From positions 1-64,000 of the forward strand of contig NZ_PDOC01000024.1 in NCBI RefSeq assembly GCF_002760655.1: DNA of 64,000 nt. The letters are read 5' to 3'. A model generated the notes under the pieces. The model saw only the letters and a list, made by a program, of their open reading frames with translations, did not search any database and was not told where the DNA came from. The stretch is from Massilia eurypsychrophila (GTDB lineage: Bacteria > Pseudomonadota > Gammaproteobacteria > Burkholderiales > Burkholderiaceae_D). Each line of letters begins with the position of its first letter. Position 1 is the first letter of the stretch. This document shows, in pieces, positions 1-8,872 of the stretch. The position numbers and the translations under genes are program-made.

Positions 1-191
1 CTATCCAGCTCAAGCATTGGAAGCGTGGGAAAACCATGTATCGGGAATTGTTGCAACTTGGTGCCACGCCGTTGGTCGCGCAACGAGTTGCAGCGAGTAG
101 TACATGCTGGTGGCGAAACGCTGATCGACTGCTGAAAACAGTCCTCACAATCGCCTACTTTGACCGACTTGGCGTGCCCCGCCTGACTTAA
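1..191 (+). CDS. ltrA: Group II intron reverse transcriptase/maturase, C-terminal fragment
   Basis: Only the last 62 residues are visible, read from base 3 to the TAA at 189-191; the rest lies outside the window. The segment runs through LKHWKRGKTMYREL and CWWRNADRLLKTVLTIAYFD and ends GVPRLT. This is the usual C-terminal tail of bacterial intron-encoded reverse transcriptases of this type, beyond the RT and maturase domains. The same tail, with substitutions, ends the second copy at 59308. Whether the missing part is intact cannot be seen. If it is, this copy could supply reverse transcriptase in trans for the defective copy B. Confidence 0.85.
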   Translation, partial: IQLKHWKRGKTMYRELLQLGATPLVAQRVAASSTCWWRNADRLLKTVLTIAYFDRLGVPRLT

Positions 192-279
192 CCTCAACTA
201 CTCGAACCGCCCGGTGCGGACCCGCATGCCGGGTGGTGTGGCAGGGGAGCAGCTTTAATTAGCTGCCCCCTATGCCGAT
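1..279 (+). mobile_element. Group II intron, copy A (3' end only)
   Basis: This is the 3' part of a bacterial group II intron that begins before the window. It holds the last codons of the intron-encoded protein, then a domain V-like hairpin at about 213-240 (stem ACCGCCCGG with CCGGGTGGT) and a domain VI-like stem at about 243-270, followed by TATGCCGAT. The A eight bases from the end is well placed to be the branch point. The 3' boundary at 279 comes from comparison with copy B near 59395: both share the sequence up to CCGAT and diverge right after it. Compared with copy B, the domain VI stem carries paired changes that keep base pairing (GCAGCT/AGCTGC here, ACAGCC/GGCTGT there), which supports a real RNA structure. 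A CGC in the domain V stem is compatible with class C, but that assignment is inference. Confidence 0.85.
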
Positions 280-284
280 TGGCC

Positions 285-2183
285 CTACGGCTTCAGGTAC
301 TTGTCGAGGAAAGCCAGCATGCGCGCGCTCGCCTCGGCCTGGTTCTTCTTCTTGCTGAAGCCATGCCCTTCGTCGGCGAAGACGATGTACTCCACCGGCA
401 CATTGTTCTTCTTGACCGCGTCGACGATTTCATCGCTCTCGGGCTTGATCACGCGCGGGTCGTTGGCGCCCTGGATCACCATCAGCGGCCGGCGGATCTC
501 CTTCGCATGGAACAGCGGCGACGTCGCCATCAGCATCGCACGGTCCGCCACCGGATCGCCAATTTCGTCGTAGAGCGCCTTGCGCTGGGTCTCCCAGTAG
601 GCCGGAATGCTTTCGAGCGTGCGGATCCAGTTGCTGACGCCGAAAATATCGATGCCTACCTTGAACGCCTCGGGCCTGAATGCCATCGCCGACAGCACCA
701 TATAGCCGCCATAGCTGCCGCCGACGATGCCGATGCGCTGCGGGTCGATGTTACCGAGGCTGGCCAGGAAGGTCTTCGCCTCGACGCAATCCCACAGCGG
801 CTCGCGCCCATGCTTGCGGTCGTCGGCGGTGAAGAAGGTCTTGCCGTAGCCGGAGCTGCCACGGTTGTTGATGCCGAGGACGGCGTAGCCATGATTGACC
901 AGATACTGGATCTGCGCGCTGTAGCCACGCGTGGTCTGGCCACCCGGGCCGCCGTGCACCCACACCAGCGCGGGTACCTTGTTCGTCGGCGATGCGTTCT
1001 TCGGCCGATAGTAGATCGACGGGATGACGGTGCCGTCGAACGACGTGAAGCGCACCACTTCGGCTTCGACCAGATCGGCCGGGTCGATCTCCTTGTTCAG
1101 GCTACTGGTCAACTGCCTGGTCTGGCGGGTCTGGAAATCGTGCACGTACAGGTTGTTGGGCGAGCGGTCGCCGTTGACGTAGAACGCCATCAGCCGGCTG
1201 CTCGGCGAGAACGTCGTCTGGCGCATTTCGCCGCCGGGCAGCTTGGGCAGCGCCACGGCCTTCTCGGCGGGGCCCTCGACTACCCGCACCGCGATGCTGC
1301 CGTCCTGGTTGACGACGCTGGTACGGAAGCGCCCGTCGCGCGAATAGGAGGTGCCAAGCAGGTCCCAGTCCGCCTTTTCGCGTTCGGCGGTAGCGCCGCT
1401 GGCGATGTCGTAGGTGCGGATGGCGGCAAATTCGCCGCTCGCGTTGGTGGTGAAAAACAGGCGCCTGGACTGCGGATCGAAGGTAGCCGCGCCGTACGAA
1501 GCCGGCGTGGTGTGCGGCGTAATGTGCTTCGATTCGCCCGTCGCCAGGTTGAACAGGTAGATGTCGCTGTCGGACGTGGTGGTGGTCTTCTGCAGCGCCA
1601 GCCACTGCTCGTCGCGGCTGATGGTGGAGACATTCATGCCGCTCTCGTTCTTGTACAACATGGTGCGCGCGTAGGTCTTGGCGTCGTAGCGGTACAGGTC
1701 GAAAAAGCGCGGATCGCGTTCGTTGGTGGTGACGTAGAAGGCATTGCCGTCCGGGCGCCAGCCGGCGAATGACGCCTTGTGCTTATCGCCCGGCGTGAGG
1801 TCCTTCTCGGCGCCATCCAGCTCGCGCACGAACAGGTGGTTGTTCTCGTTGCCGCCGCTGTCGCGCGTAAACAGGATGCGGTCATCGTTGTAGAAAAAGC
1901 TGACGGCGTAGGTACTGTCGGTGGTCGATTTCGTCATCGCGACCGGCTTGCCGCCGGCGACCGGGATCGTGTACGCGTTGAAGATGCCGCTCTCGTTGCT
2001 GGAGAATAGGATCTGCTTCTCGTCCCGGCTGAACGACGCGCCGCTGATCGACGTCGTGGCCATGAACCGCTCGATGGTGTAGCGCTTGGGCGTCTTCGAC
2101 ACCTCCTTGACCGGCGCGGCGAACGCCGGCTGCAGCATCGCGGCGAAAGCGGACAATCGAACCAGGGTACCGATAAATCTCAT
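285..2183 (-). CDS. S9 family peptidase (prolyl oligopeptidase-like), exported
   Basis: A 632-residue serine peptidase of the prolyl oligopeptidase/acylaminoacyl peptidase family. The N-terminus MRFIGTLVRLSAFAAMLQ followed by AFA is a signal peptide, so the enzyme should act in the periplasm or outside. Residues of about 40-370 look like a TolB/WD40-type beta-propeller that gates access, and about 400-632 form the alpha/beta-hydrolase domain. The catalytic triad is visible as GGSYGGY (Ser), GANDPRV (Asp) and DEGHGF (His). The ATG at 2183 was chosen because GGAGG lies four bases upstream and it begins the signal peptide; the longer frame to 2249 lacks both. The stop codon is only six bases from the intron end. 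Confidence 0.9.
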   Translation of the reverse strand: MRFIGTLVRLSAFAAMLQPAFAAPVKEVSKTPKRYTIERFMATTSISGASFSRDEKQILFSSNESGIFNAYTIPVAGGKPVAMTKSTTDSTYAVSFFYNDDRILFTRDSGGNENNHLFVRELDGAEKDLTPGDKHKASFAGWRPDGNAFYVTTNERDPRFFDLYRYDAKTYARTMLYKNESGMNVSTISRDEQWLALQKTTTTSDSDIYLFNLATGESKHITPHTTPASYGAATFDPQSRRLFFTTNASGEFAAIRTYDIASGATAEREKADWDLLGTSYSRDGRFRTSVVNQDGSIAVRVVEGPAEKAVALPKLPGGEMRQTTFSPSSRLMAFYVNGDRSPNNLYVHDFQTRQTRQLTSSLNKEIDPADLVEAEVVRFTSFDGTVIPSIYYRPKNASPTNKVPALVWVHGGPGGQTTRGYSAQIQYLVNHGYAVLGINNRGSSGYGKTFFTADDRKHGREPLWDCVEAKTFLASLGNIDPQRIGIVGGSYGGYMVLSAMAFRPEAFKVGIDIFGVSNWIRTLESIPAYWETQRKALYDEIGDPVADRAMLMATSPLFHAKEIRRPLMVIQGANDPRVIKPESDEIVDAVKKNNVPVEYIVFADEGHGFSKKKNQAEASARMLAFLDKYLKP

Positions 2184-2277
2184 AAATCCTCCAGGGACGC
2201 CCACCGATCGGGGCCAGTCGAGTGTTGCAAAGTTGTCTATCGGTGTCAAGCTTGGGCAAACCGGTTATGCTGCCGGA

Positions 2278-2973
2278 ATGACCGATTTCGCCCGCCTGTC
2301 GACCGCCGCATTCAAAACAGAACTTGTCGCCAGCCGACTGCTGACGCGGCGCACCGGATGCTCGCCGTTAGAGGCGCTGCGCGCGACGCTGCAGGCGGCC
2401 GCCGGCACGGCGTCGCTGGCCGAACTGGTGGCGGCGCGCGAAGCGGCGAAAGCTATCGCCGCCGAGCGCGCCGATGCGCGCGATGCGCTGCGCGCGGCCG
2501 CGCTGGCGAAGCGCCAGGCGCGCCACGACGGCCAACCGACTGCGTGGCGCGCCTGGTTCGACGGCTCGGCCCATCCGAATCCGGGCGACTGCGGCATCGG
2601 CGCGCTGCTGATAGGTCCTGCCGGCGAACAGATCGAGATCTCGCGCGCGGCCGGCTACGGCAACAGCAGCGAGGCCGAGTACCGCGCGCTGGTGGCGCTG
2701 CTCGAGGCGGCCGTCGCGCACCGCGCCGAAGGCCTCACCATCTATGGCGACAGCAAGGTCGTCATCGACGACGTCACCGGTCCCGACATATCGGCCGCGG
2801 CGTCGTTGCGCCCGTGCCGGCAGGCGGCGCTGGCACTGATCGGGCAGCTTCACGGCGGCGTGACGCTGCGCTGGATCCCGCGCCACAAGAACAGCGCGGC
2901 TGACGCCCTTTCCCAGCGCGCTGGCCGCGTCCCCTCCACGAGATCCTCCGAGAACACCTTTGACCAATCCTGA
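2278..2973 (+). CDS. RNase H-like (RVT_3) domain protein
   Basis: A 231-residue protein. The N-terminal 80 or so residues are helical and Ala/Arg-rich with no recognised domain. From about residue 84 a ribonuclease HI-type fold is clear: FDGSA supplies the first Asp, SSEAEYRAL the Glu, YGDSKVV the second Asp and NSAADALS the last Asp, so the metal-binding acidic set appears complete. The expected activity is cleavage of RNA in RNA:DNA hybrids, though plant-type RVT_3 homologues are often only putative nucleases. The ATG at 2278 is preferred over earlier starts that overlap the divergent peptidase promoter region. It overlaps the HD gene downstream by 14 bp and forms a three-gene unit with it and the EamA gene. 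Confidence 0.8.
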   Translation: MTDFARLSTAAFKTELVASRLLTRRTGCSPLEALRATLQAAAGTASLAELVAAREAAKAIAAERADARDALRAAALAKRQARHDGQPTAWRAWFDGSAHPNPGDCGIGALLIGPAGEQIEISRAAGYGNSSEAEYRALVALLEAAVAHRAEGLTIYGDSKVVIDDVTGPDISAAASLRPCRQAALALIGQLHGGVTLRWIPRHKNSAADALSQRAGRVPSTRSSENTFDQS

Positions 2974-3604
2974 ATCGAACGACTGGCAGGCGACGCTGGT
3001 CGCACTGGCGAGCGACAGCGCGACCGGCGACGGCGCGCATGACATCAATCACCTGCACCGGGTCTGGCGCAACGCGCAGACGCTGCTGGCGGCGCATTCC
3101 GAGGCCGATCGACTGGTGGTGATGGCCGGCTGCTACCTGCATGACCTGGTCAACCTGCCGAAGAACCATCCGCAGCGGGCGACGGCGTCGCGCCAGTCGG
3201 CCGCATTGGCCAGCACCCAGCTGGCTGCCGCCGGCTTTCCGCCCGATCGGCTGGCCGCAGTGGCGCACGCGATCGAGGCGCACAGTTTTTCGGCAGCGAT
3301 TGCGGCCGATACGATCGAAGCGAAAATCGTGCAGGATGCCGACCGCCTGGACTCCCTCGGCGCAGTTGGCCTGGCGCGCCTGTTCTACATCGCCGGCCAG
3401 ATGGGCAGCGCGCTGGCGCATCCGGACGATCCGCTGGCTGCGCGGCGCACGCGCGACGACCGCGCGTTCGCGCTCGATCACATCGAGTCGAAGATCGCTG
3501 TCCTGCCAGGCAAGATGCAGACCGAAGCCGGCCGCGCCGAAGGCGAGCAGCGCCTGGAGCGGCTGCTCGAATTTCGCGCCGCCTTTGCGCGCGAGTGGGG
3601 ATGA
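2960..3604 (+). CDS. HD domain phosphohydrolase
   Basis: A 214-residue protein with a full HD-domain metal-binding pattern: His at about residue 31 (DINHLHR), the His-Asp pair at 61-62 (CYLHDLVN) and an Asp near residue 125 (QDADRLDSLGA). HD proteins of this size act as metal-dependent phosphohydrolases, often on nucleotides; the substrate is not deducible. The start is a TTG at 2960, inside the end of the RNase H-like gene. No strong ribosome site is seen, so translation is probably coupled to the upstream gene. Its stop overlaps the ATG of the next gene as ATGA. Confidence 0.8.
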   Translation: MTNPESNDWQATLVALASDSATGDGAHDINHLHRVWRNAQTLLAAHSEADRLVVMAGCYLHDLVNLPKNHPQRATASRQSAALASTQLAAAGFPPDRLAAVAHAIEAHSFSAAIAADTIEAKIVQDADRLDSLGAVGLARLFYIAGQMGSALAHPDDPLAARRTRDDRAFALDHIESKIAVLPGKMQTEAGRAEGEQRLERLLEFRAAFAREWG

Positions 3605-4443
3605 GTTCATTGGTGGTCAGCGCGGTCTTGCTCGGCGCGCTGCTGCATGCGAGCTGGAACGCGCTGGTCAAGTCGCGCAGCGACACCTTCCTGGCAACCG
3701 TGATGGTGGCAGTTGGCGCCGGCACGATGGCGGCGCTGGCGCTGCCGTTCGTGGCGGCGCCGCATGCGGCCAGCTGGGCGTACATCGGCGTGTCCACCGC
3801 GGTGCAGCTGGCGTACTACGCGCTGCTGATCGCCGCCTACCGCCACGGCGACATGAGCCACGCCTATCCGCTGATGCGCGGCAGCGCGCCGCTGATGGTT
3901 GCGCTGGTCAGCGGCCCGCTGCTCGGTGAACACCTGGGTGGCCAGCAATGGCTGGCGATCGGCTGCATCTGCGGCGGCATCCTGGCGCTGTTTTTCATCA
4001 CCCGCGCGCAGCACCGGGGCGCAGAGCGCGCGACAGTTTTCGCGCTGCTGAACGCCTGCATGATCGCCGCGTTCACGCTGATCGACGGCATTGGCGTGCG
4101 CAAATCGGGCTCGCCGCTGGCCTACACGATGTGGATCTACATGCTGACGGCGATCGGCCTGCTGGCGTGGACGGCGAGGACGCGGCCCGGCGAACTGGCG
4201 GGGTATGCGCGCAAGAACGTCGGCGTCATGCTGGTGGGCGGTGCGGCCAGTCTCGGCTCGTACAGCCTGGCGGTGTGGGCGATGACGAAGGCGCCGGTAG
4301 CCACAGTGGCTGCGCTGCGCGAGACGTCGATCCTGTTCGCAGTGGCGATTGCGATGCTGGTGCTGCGCGAGAAGGTCGGCGCCAGGCGGCTGGCGGCGAT
4401 CGCGCTGGTGGCGTTTGGGGCGGTGGCGATGCGGCTGGCCTAG
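3601..4443 (+). CDS. EamA/DMT family transporter
   Basis: A 280-residue membrane protein with about ten hydrophobic segments in two repeated halves, as expected for the drug/metabolite transporter superfamily (two EamA domains). The ATG at 3601 overlaps the stop of the HD gene as ATGA and is preferred to the GTG two codons earlier. Family members export small metabolites such as amino acids at the inner membrane. The substrate cannot be inferred from sequence, and the upstream RNase H-like and HD genes give no clear clue. Confidence 0.85.
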   Translation: MSSLVVSAVLLGALLHASWNALVKSRSDTFLATVMVAVGAGTMAALALPFVAAPHAASWAYIGVSTAVQLAYYALLIAAYRHGDMSHAYPLMRGSAPLMVALVSGPLLGEHLGGQQWLAIGCICGGILALFFITRAQHRGAERATVFALLNACMIAAFTLIDGIGVRKSGSPLAYTMWIYMLTAIGLLAWTARTRPGELAGYARKNVGVMLVGGAASLGSYSLAVWAMTKAPVATVAALRETSILFAVAIAMLVLREKVGARRLAAIALVAFGAVAMRLA

Positions 4444-4506
4444 AGCGAAGCACGCACGGCAGGGCCACACGCCACCCGGTTCGACGGAATGGGATCCCGC
4501 CTAAAA

Positions 4507-6678
4507 CTAGAACTTCATCTCCATCGTCGCGCGCAGCACGACCGGGCCCTTGTACGAGGTGCTGCGGTTGACGGTGCCGAATTGGTCGGCGTACGTGTTC
4601 TGCGCCTCGTAACCCTGGCCGAGAATGTTCGACACCGCTACGCGCAGCTGGTTTTGCGGGCTGAACTTCCATAGTCCGTACACCTCCAGTTCGCGCCGCG
4701 CCGTCTGGTAGCTGCTCTGCGTGGTGGAGATGCGCACAGGGCCGCCGGTCTTGAAGGCGAAGCTGCCGCCCGTGGTCAGCGCGCCTAGCTTGTAGTCGAC
4801 GCCGAGCGTGGCGGAAAACGGTGTCTGCGCATTGAGGCGGTTGTTCGGACCCGGCACCGCGTCGACGGACGACCAGTTGCGGCTGACGCTGGCGCGCAGG
4901 TCAAGCGCCGGCGCCGTCGCGATCAGCGACTTGAGCGGAAATTTCGCTTCCAGCTCGATGCCGCGCGTGGTGGCGCGGCCGTCGTTGACCGGCAGCTGCA
5001 CCCAGCGCTCGCCGTCGAACAGCACGCCGTTGCGGGTGAAGTTGTCGATGCGGCGCATCGATGCGCTGGCCGACAGCAGCGCGCCCTCGCCCCAGTAATG
5101 CTCGTACGAGGCGTCCAAGCCGAGCGCCAGTTCGGGTTTCAGATCCGGATTGCCCTGGAAGTCAGGCTCGGTGGAGCTGTTGTTGACGCTCTTGAACCGG
5201 CGCGGAATCAGGCTCTGGGTATTCGGCGCCTTGTAGGTGCGCGTAACGGCGAAGCGCACCTGGTCCGATTTGGTGCCCGGCAGTTTGTACAGGGTCTGGA
5301 ACAGCGGGCTCCACACGCTCGATGTCGTCTCGGCGGTGTCGAAGGTATTGCCGGCGGTGCGCGTGCGGATGCCTTCCCATCGCGCGCCCAGGTACACCGA
5401 CCAGCGCGGCGTGATGTTCCATTCGTCCTGCGCGTACGCGGCGAAGCGGTCGACGCGCGCATCGAACAGCTCGACCGGCAGGCCGCGCTCGGCGCGCTGG
5501 TCGTCGCGGGTGCTGATGCCGCCGTCCCAGCCGACCGACAGCGCGTGGCCTTCGAACATCGGCGTCGAGAATTTACCGGTCGAGGTGACGCCGCGGTCGG
5601 TCCCTTTCGACAGCACTTCGCTGTCGAGGGTCTGCGCGCCGGCCGGGTTAAAGCCGAGGCGGCGCTGCTCGTTGCCCAGGCCTCCGACGACGCCGCCGAC
5701 CTTCAGATCGAGCTTGGCGCCCGTTTCGAGTTTATGCACCCAATTGAGGTCGGTGCGGAAGAACTCATTCTCGTTCAGGTTATGGAACCAGGCGCGCGGA
5801 TAGGCCGGCTGCGGCCCCACGGTGGTGAAGGTTGCGACGTTGTCGTTGCCGCGATAGCGGTTGACGTTGACGAAACTCTGCGAGGTGATGGTGTCGCCGT
5901 TCGCCAGCGTCCAGTTCAGGCGCGGCGACAGGTTGATCGCGCTGAACTGGCCGTTGTCGCGCGACTGCGAATTGCGCTGCATGACCAGGCGGCCGGCCGG
6001 ATCGAAGCCCTCTTGCTCGCTCGGCGTATCCTGCTCATACTTGCGGTGAAAGACGTTGGCGGTGAACGAGTAAGACATCTGGCCGAGTTTGTCGGACAGC
6101 TGCAGGTTGGCGGTCGGATTGACGAAACCGGCGCCCTTGCCGACGCCTGCCTTGAGCTCGCGCTGGCCCTTCTTGATCGCCTTCTTGAGGATGATGTTGA
6201 TGGTGCCGGCGATCGACTGCGTTGAAAATTCGGCGCTGGCAGAGCGCAGCACCTCGATCCGTTCGATGACGTCGGGCGCCAGCGAATCGAGCGAGAAGCC
6301 GGCCGGCGCAGCTTCGCCGTTGAGCAGTATCTGGGTGTAGCCGGCGCCAAGGCCGCGCATGCGCACTTCGCCGCCGCCGCGCGCCGAGCCGCCGCTGACG
6401 GTGATGCCGGGCAGGCGCTTGAGGACATCGACGACGCTGGTGTCGCCGTACTTGACGATTTCGTCGTGGTTGACGACGATCTTGCTGGCGGTGTCGTCAC
6501 GGCGCGGATTGTACGCTTCGGTGGACCCGCGCACCTCGACCTGCTGCATTTTTTCGTCGGCCGGCTTGGCCGGCTTTTCGGCTGGCGCCGATGCTGCCTG
6601 CTGGGCGTGGGCGGACATCGCGGCGGACAAGGCGGCGGCGATAACGGCCAGGCGGAGATGATGCTGGCGTGAAGACAT
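4507..6678 (-). CDS. TonB-dependent outer membrane receptor
   Basis: A 723-residue outer membrane receptor. It begins with a signal peptide (MSSRQHHLRLAVIAAALSAA, then MSAHAQ) and a Pro/Ala-rich linker. A plug domain of about residues 50-190 contains VDVLKRLPGITVSGG, RMRGLGAGYTQILLNGE and IERIEVLRSASAEFSTQSIAGTINI. A long beta-barrel follows and ends in Phe (ATMEMKF), the usual outer-membrane assembly signal. It should import a siderophore or other large ligand using TonB energy; the ligand is unknown. The TonB box is not obvious. No regulator or ABC transporter lies next to it. The ATG at 6678 was chosen because it starts the signal peptide. Confidence 0.9.
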   Translation of the reverse strand: MSSRQHHLRLAVIAAALSAAMSAHAQQAASAPAEKPAKPADEKMQQVEVRGSTEAYNPRRDDTASKIVVNHDEIVKYGDTSVVDVLKRLPGITVSGGSARGGGEVRMRGLGAGYTQILLNGEAAPAGFSLDSLAPDVIERIEVLRSASAEFSTQSIAGTINIILKKAIKKGQRELKAGVGKGAGFVNPTANLQLSDKLGQMSYSFTANVFHRKYEQDTPSEQEGFDPAGRLVMQRNSQSRDNGQFSAINLSPRLNWTLANGDTITSQSFVNVNRYRGNDNVATFTTVGPQPAYPRAWFHNLNENEFFRTDLNWVHKLETGAKLDLKVGGVVGGLGNEQRRLGFNPAGAQTLDSEVLSKGTDRGVTSTGKFSTPMFEGHALSVGWDGGISTRDDQRAERGLPVELFDARVDRFAAYAQDEWNITPRWSVYLGARWEGIRTRTAGNTFDTAETTSSVWSPLFQTLYKLPGTKSDQVRFAVTRTYKAPNTQSLIPRRFKSVNNSSTEPDFQGNPDLKPELALGLDASYEHYWGEGALLSASASMRRIDNFTRNGVLFDGERWVQLPVNDGRATTRGIELEAKFPLKSLIATAPALDLRASVSRNWSSVDAVPGPNNRLNAQTPFSATLGVDYKLGALTTGGSFAFKTGGPVRISTTQSSYQTARRELEVYGLWKFSPQNQLRVAVSNILGQGYEAQNTYADQFGTVNRSTSYKGPVVLRATMEMKF

Positions 6679-6788
6679 GGAGACAAGGCGGTTAATTGCA
6701 GAGGCCGCTATTGTCCGCGATTCCACCTGGCCTGAGTTGGCCAAGAGTAACTATTTTTGGTATGTATGTTCGGTCGCCGCAACAGCGT

Positions 6789-7109
6789 CTACTGACGTGG
6801 CGCCGGGTAAGGCGGCAACTGGATAACAATTGGCGGCTGAGTTGAGGGAATAAGCTGCGGTGCCGGCGGAGCTTTAGGCGGCGTCGCGTAGTTGAGCACA
6901 AACGTGATTATCGTTATTGCAGCCGCCCCCAGCACGAGGGCAGTCCCGACCACCCATTTGGTCATGGACGCGAATTCCCTGTGCATTTCAGTGCGCAGGT
7001 CAGCGAGGTCGCTCTTCGTCGCCGACAGGTCCAGGCGCGACTCGATCCGCGCAAAGCGCTCCCTTGCCTCAGCGGCGAATTCTTCGAACTGGGATGGACC
7101 GGCTTCCAT
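6789..7109 (-). CDS. Small membrane-anchored protein with N-terminal coiled coil
   Basis: A 106-residue protein of unknown function. Residues of about 5-45 are charged and heptad-like (FEEFAAEARERFARIESRLD), predicting a short coiled coil. One transmembrane helix follows at about 50-72 (WVVGTALVLGAAAITIITFV), then a Pro-rich tail (PPKAPPAPQ, PPYPAPRQ) probably outside the membrane. This architecture occurs in many small bacterial proteins. The gene is divergent from psd and shares a 111 bp intergenic region with it. Confidence 0.65.
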   Translation of the reverse strand: MEAGPSQFEEFAAEARERFARIESRLDLSATKSDLADLRTEMHREFASMTKWVVGTALVLGAAAITIITFVLNYATPPKAPPAPQLIPSTQPPIVIQLPPYPAPRQ

Positions 7110-7164
7110 TCACCAAGCTTAGCTCGCGCTGGTGCCACCCGCAAGCGACGCGCGGCGGAAAACC

Positions 7165-7192
7165 CTGACGAGGCGCAGTACGCGTTTATAAT
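7165..7192 (+). promoter_or_regulatory. Predicted sigma-70 promoter of psd
   Basis: A perfect TATAAT -10 box at 7187-7192 lies 16 bp after a CTGACG -35-like hexamer at 7165-7170, about 30 bp before the GTG start of psd. A ribosome site AAGAGG follows at 7209-7214. Confidence 0.55.
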
Positions 7193-7220
7193 CAACAATC
7201 GTCCAAGTAAGAGGCTCACC

Positions 7221-8069
7221 GTGTCCGACCGCATTAAAGTATTGCCGCAGTATTTGCTGCCGAAGCAGGCCCTGACCACCTTCGCCGGCCGCATCGCCGG
7301 CGCCAAGGGCGGCGTCTGGACGACCAACCTGATTCGCTGGTTCGTCGAAAAGTACCAGGTCAACATGGACGAAGCGGTCAACCCGGATATCGCCAGCTAC
7401 ACCAGCTTCAACGAGTTTTTCACGCGGCCGTTAAAGCCTGACGTGCGCCCGCTTGCGCAGGCCGATTTCATCTGCCCGGTCGACGGCGCCATCAGCCAGT
7501 TCGGCGAGATCGACGACCACCAAATCTTCCAGGCCAAGGGACACAAGTTCAGCACCGCGGAACTGGTCGGCGGCGACACCAGCTTGGCGGCGCACTTCCA
7601 GCACGGCAGCTTCGCCAACCTGTATCTGAGCCCGAAGGACTACCACCGCCTGCACATGCCGTGCGACGGCCGGCTGACGCGGATGATCTACGTGCCCGGC
7701 GCGCTGTTCTCGGTGAACCCGACCACCGCGCGCGGCATTCCGGGCCTGTTCGCCCGCAACGAGCGCGTGGTTTGCGTGTTCGAGTCGCCCGAGCATGGAC
7801 CGTTCGTGTTGACGCTGGTCGGCGCGACCATTGTCGGCAGCATGGAAACGGTGTGGCACGGCGTCGTGAACCCGCAGCGCCTCGGCAAAGTGACCGAGTT
7901 CGATTACAGCGACAAGGACATCGTGCTGAAAAAAGGCGAGGAGATGGGGCGCTTCCTGCTCGGCTCGACCATCGTCATGCTGTTCAAGCAGGGGACGATC
8001 AATTTCAACCAGGCGTGGGTGCCGGAGCGCGGCATTCGCCTGGGCGAGATGATGGGCAACCGGCCCTAG
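7221..8069 (+). CDS. psd: Phosphatidylserine decarboxylase proenzyme
   Basis: A 282-residue enzyme of the phosphatidylserine decarboxylase type I family. It converts phosphatidylserine to phosphatidylethanolamine at the inner membrane. The self-cleavage motif LGST is present near residue 252 (GRFLLGSTIVMLF); cleavage there makes the pyruvoyl cofactor on the alpha chain. The Asp and His of the self-processing triad are in CPVDGAISQFG and YHRLHMP. The GTG at 7221 is preferred because AAGAGG lies seven bases upstream and the N-terminus MSDRIKVLPQYLLPKQ matches the family start. The gene appears to be single. Confidence 0.95.
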   Translation: MSDRIKVLPQYLLPKQALTTFAGRIAGAKGGVWTTNLIRWFVEKYQVNMDEAVNPDIASYTSFNEFFTRPLKPDVRPLAQADFICPVDGAISQFGEIDDHQIFQAKGHKFSTAELVGGDTSLAAHFQHGSFANLYLSPKDYHRLHMPCDGRLTRMIYVPGALFSVNPTTARGIPGLFARNERVVCVFESPEHGPFVLTLVGATIVGSMETVWHGVVNPQRLGKVTEFDYSDKDIVLKKGEEMGRFLLGSTIVMLFKQGTINFNQAWVPERGIRLGEMMGNRP

Positions 8070-8158
8070 CAGCGGCGCGTTGTCGATTTATCTTACAGAT
8101 GGGTCGACAATCGCATCTTCGCGGCGCGTAAGTTGTGACACATAACAATTTCATCTCT

Positions 8159-8175
8159 AGGTCCTGTTCTTGCTT
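8159..8175 (+). promoter_or_regulatory. Possible sigma-54 (-24/-12) promoter
   Basis: The stretch AGGTCCTGTTCTTGCTT has GG and GC separated by exactly ten bases and a good -12 half (TTGCT), but a weak -24 half. It sits about 60 bp before a PEP-CTERM gene. PEP-CTERM genes in exopolysaccharide-producing bacteria are known to be controlled through sigma-54 by PrsK/PrsR, which makes the match plausible, not proven. Confidence 0.35.
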
Positions 8176-8233
8176 AAGTATTAACTCGGTCTCCAAGAAC
8201 CGCTAACCATACTTCCCTGAATGGACACTTCAC

Positions 8234-8857
8234 ATGAATAACCTCATTAAAGCGGGCGTGCTCGCCGCGTCATTAGCGCTGGCAGCCGCCGCGCATGCAA
8301 CGCCGCTATACAGCGCGGCAGTGTTTGGTCCCGGCGATGCCCAGATTACCTTTGATGAGGTTGCGATGGGGGCCAACGAAGTCGTCGCAAATCAGTTCGC
8401 CGCCTACGGCCTGACCTTCGGCCCAGGATTGCGTAGCGGGGTGAAATTTGCGGACCCGGCCAATTTTTCCGGGCAGTTCCTGGCAAGCGCGGGCCTTCTA
8501 GAGCCCTACAGCATTTTCTTCAACAATACGGTTGACGCTGCCGGCGCTTACTGGGAATTTGACCCCAACACCATTACCACCGTTGCAGCGTATTACCAGG
8601 GCGCCCTGGTCGAATCCTATCTATACGCCAATTCGGATTGCTGCAATACGACGGCATTCCTGGGTTTCCAAGGCATCGCTTTCGATGAGATCCGCATGAG
8701 CAACCTCGTTGATGGCACCAGCCTTATCATGGATAACCTTCACTTCAGCGAGGCAGACGTCGTCGGCGATGTGCCCGAGCCGTTCAGTGCAGCCTTGCTC
8801 GGCATCGGCGCGCTCGGTCTCGGCGTGGCACGCCGTCGTCAGCATCGGGCGGCGTAA
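8234..8857 (+). CDS. PEP-CTERM sorting domain protein
   Basis: A 207-residue exported protein. It has a signal peptide at residues 1-22 (MNNLIKAGVLAASLALAAAA, then HA), a beta-rich middle of unknown function, and a C-terminal PEP-CTERM signal: VPEP, a hydrophobic helix (FSAALLGIGALGLGV) and an Arg cluster (ARRRQ). Such proteins are cut by an exosortase and usually anchored or released in connection with exopolysaccharide. No exosortase gene is in this window. Two Cys (DCCN) occur in the middle. A candidate sigma-54 promoter lies upstream and a long palindrome follows the stop. Confidence 0.85.
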   Translation: MNNLIKAGVLAASLALAAAAHATPLYSAAVFGPGDAQITFDEVAMGANEVVANQFAAYGLTFGPGLRSGVKFADPANFSGQFLASAGLLEPYSIFFNNTVDAAGAYWEFDPNTITTVAAYYQGALVESYLYANSDCCNTTAFLGFQGIAFDEIRMSNLVDGTSLIMDNLHFSEADVVGDVPEPFSAALLGIGALGLGVARRRQHRAA

Positions 8858-8872
8858 GGCCTTGCCCAGAAA

